Part shown: piece by piece, positions 33,478 to 34,841 of the stretch
Position numbering within the stretch: position 1 is the stretch's first letter
How the letters are laid out: every line of letters begins with the position of its first letter
From: Puniceicoccaceae bacterium
Lineage (GTDB): Bacteria; Verrucomicrobiota; Verrucomicrobiia; Opitutales; JAFGAQ01
DNA: 34,841 nucleotides
NCBI GenBank assembly: GCA_040224245.1
Contig: JBEGIR010000010.1
Coordinates: 1 to 34,841 of the forward strand
Reading direction: 5' to 3'
Position numbers and translations under genes: made by a program
Notes under the pieces: model-generated
The model's input: only the letters and a program-made list of their open reading frames with translations
What the model was told of the DNA's origin: nothing
Databases searched by the model: none

Positions 33478-34407
33478 ATGAAAACGATTTATATCTTTGG
33501 CGGGGGTGCAGTCGGTGCCCCGTTGGCCTGTTTTCTCAAGTCGGAAAACAGGCCGGTCTGCCTGGTGAGAACCCGTGTCGGCAGCGTCTGTTCGGCGACA
33601 ACGACGATCCGCATGCAGACTCGTGAGAAAACGTTTCAACGTTCAGTTCCGAGTGTCACGCTGGACGAGCTGGATTCGGTAAATGGGATCATTGTGATCA
33701 CCAGCAAGACCTACGCAAACGCATCCTTTGCGAGCCGACTGAAGGGCAAGTATACTGGTGGTCCCATCATTCTCGCGCAAAATGGGTTGAATGTTGAACG
33801 GGAATTTCAGCGTTTGGGATATCCAACTCTGGGAAGAGCAGTGCTCTACCTGACCAGTGAAGCTGCGGGCGAGTCCAGGCAAGCATCGTTTGTTTTCCGT
33901 CCCATTGCTGCTTCGATGATCGGTCCGGTGTGTGGAAATCCCGACGAAATTGAAGCCGCTGCGAAGCTTTTGCACACCACCCATTTTCCGTTTGAGTATC
34001 GCGATGACATTGAGCTTCCGGTGTTGAAGAAGGCGATTATCAATGTGATCTACAATTCGATCTGTCCCCTGCTCGAGGTGGACAATGGAATCTTCCACCG
34101 GGAACCCTCTCTGGCATCCCTTGTGGATGCATTGATCGAGGAATGCCTGCAGGTGACGCAGGCCCGCCACCTTACGATTTCGCGGGAAAGCATCCGGGAG
34201 CAGGTGGCCCTGATCAGTCAAAAATCGAAACAGCTCATTTCGACGCTTCAGGATATTCAAAACGCTCGGGACACCGAAATGGAATACCTCAATCTTGAGT
34301 TCCTTCGCATCGCCCATTCGCTGAACCTTGAAGGCCAAATGCCACTTGTCAGCGCACTCGGACAATTGATCGTGGCAAAGTCCAAACTTGCTCAGTCCCA
34401 GTCCTGA
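33478..34407 (+). CDS. Ketopantoate reductase family (ApbA/PanE) protein
   Basis: A 309-residue NADPH-dependent reductase of the ketopantoate reductase family. The Rossmann motif is IYIFGGGAVGAPLACFL, followed by VITSKTYA and AQNGLNVEREF. The catalytic Lys is in LPVLKKAIINVIYNSICPLLEVDNG and the C-terminal substrate motif is STLQDIQNARDTEMEYLN. These match the ApbA/PanE architecture, though several paralogues act on other 2-keto acids, so pantothenate synthesis is not certain and no symbol is given. It starts 6 bp after the LysR stop and is probably co-transcribed with that gene. Confidence 0.85.
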   Translation: MKTIYIFGGGAVGAPLACFLKSENRPVCLVRTRVGSVCSATTTIRMQTREKTFQRSVPSVTLDELDSVNGIIVITSKTYANASFASRLKGKYTGGPIILAQNGLNVEREFQRLGYPTLGRAVLYLTSEAAGESRQASFVFRPIAASMIGPVCGNPDEIEAAAKLLHTTHFPFEYRDDIELPVLKKAIINVIYNSICPLLEVDNGIFHREPSLASLVDALIEECLQVTQARHLTISRESIREQVALISQKSKQLISTLQDIQNARDTEMEYLNLEFLRIAHSLNLEGQMPLVSALGQLIVAKSKLAQSQS

Positions 34408-34683
34408 ATTTTGAGATGCATAGCGGAACGATGTTCCATCCCCAGCAGTGCGTCAGCCTTCACCATCAGGTATTTCTAATTCGGCATCGCAGCTCCGCTG
34501 CCCAGTGCCACAATTCAGATGAAAATTTTAACCACAAAAGGCACAAAACACACAAATCCCAAAGGGTTTCGCCAGTTGATCGTGCTTACCACAGATCCAG
34601 TGGGCTGACCATCCCATGCCCGGCTTGCGCATGACATGAGAACTCATACCCTTTATGGTTTAAACAACTGAATCTTTAACATC
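34408..34683. other. Gene-free 3' flank with an A/C-rich repeat
   Basis: No convincing gene. At 34529-34557 there is an A/C-rich, partly periodic stretch (TAACCACAAAAGGCAC then AAAACACACAAA) that resembles the AACCACAAAGGCACAAAG-type intergenic sequence seen in many environmental genomes; this resemblance is from memory and not verified. The palindrome cluster follows. Confidence 0.45.
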
Positions 34684-34823
34684 GGCTGGCGAATGCCAGC
34701 CTATAAGGCCTATGGGCCACATAACGCTATTACACAGCGACAAAAGGGCTTTGTGTCCCCGACTTGTCGGGGTTTTTGCAGCTCCGATGGATCGGAGCGT
34801 TTTGAGTTCGGCATCTGCCGAAC
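34684..34823. repeat. Cluster of short perfect palindromes
   Basis: Successive inverted repeats with unrelated arm sequences: GGCTGGC-GAAT-GCCAGCC (34684-34701), GGCC-TATG-GGCC (34707-34718), ACAAA-AGGGC-TTTGT (34740-34754), CCCCGAC-TT-GTCGGGG (34757-34772), GCTCCGAT-GG-ATCGGAGC (34781-34798) and GTTCGGCA-TC-TGCCGAAC (34806-34823). The last three are centred at 34764.5, 34789.5 and 34814.5, exactly 25 bp apart, joined by T-rich linkers. The array may continue beyond the window. Confidence 0.8.
34757..34777 (+). terminator. Intrinsic-terminator-like hairpin
   Basis: CCCCGAC-TT-GTCGGGG followed directly by TTTTT on the plus strand. It has the form of a Rho-independent terminator and could end the LysR/reductase transcript 350 bp upstream. 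It is also one member of the palindrome cluster, so its T-run may be coincidental. Confidence 0.45.
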
Positions 34824-34841
34824 GGTGTGTTGTGAAATCCT

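Noticed and set aside
34684-34823. Possible CRISPR array (regular 25-bp spacing of hairpins)
   Set aside because: The repeated units share geometry but not sequence, so there are no direct repeats and no spacers; no cas genes are nearby.

Overview
The window looks like a chromosomal segment of a Gram-negative bacterium of the Verrucomicrobiota, probably class Opitutae. That placement is an inference. It rests on the gene order of the division and cell wall (dcw) cluster, a MurC-MurB fusion, a LysM protein embedded in the cluster, a very divergent FtsZ and an mDAP-type MurE; no rRNA is present to confirm it.

Layout. (1) 1-2.45 kb: the 3' end of a hybrid sensor histidine kinase, a small membrane protein and a secreted amidohydrolase. 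(2) 2.7-4.04 kb: a compact mobile or repetitive island. It holds a REP-associated tyrosine transposase (RAYT) flanked by REP-like hairpin doublets, then a solo GIY-YIG endonuclease gene fitted exactly between two 127/128-bp structured direct repeats. The outer repeat ends 1 nt from the 3' CCA of a tRNA-Phe gene. (3) 4.2-7.6 kb: a large tricorn-like S41 protease. (4) 7.6-8.37 kb: gene-free DNA with more REP-like hairpins, ending in a MraZ-type operator. (5) 8.37-27.66 kb: the dcw cluster, all on the plus strand with many 4-nt stop/start overlaps: mraZ-rsmH-ftsL-ftsI-murE-murF-mraY-murD-lysM-ftsW-murG-murCB-ddl-ftsQ-ftsA-ftsZ. A membrane-anchored coiled-coil gene follows. (6) 28.2-29.8 kb, minus strand: a PAS protein and a soluble chemoreceptor that together resemble a split Aer. 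(7) 29.9-32.2 kb, minus strand: an ABC exporter pair (NatAB-like). (8) 32.5-34.4 kb: a frameshifted LysR regulator and a ketopantoate-reductase-family gene. (9) 34.4-34.84 kb: gene-free DNA with a dense run of short perfect palindromes, three of them centred exactly 25 bp apart.

How the genes work together. The dcw cluster encodes the UDP-MurNAc-pentapeptide steps from MurB onward (murB, murC, ddl, murE, murF, murD), lipid I and II synthesis (mraY, murG), the septal SEDS/PBP pair (ftsW, ftsI), the divisome proteins FtsL and FtsQ, and FtsA with an FtsZ homologue. The FtsZ keeps its FtsA-binding tail but has substitutions at several nucleotide-binding and catalytic positions. This is the most striking protein-level observation. 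The most striking DNA-level observation is the group of structure-conserved, sequence-variable palindromes and the repeat-bounded GIY-YIG cassette at tRNA-Phe.
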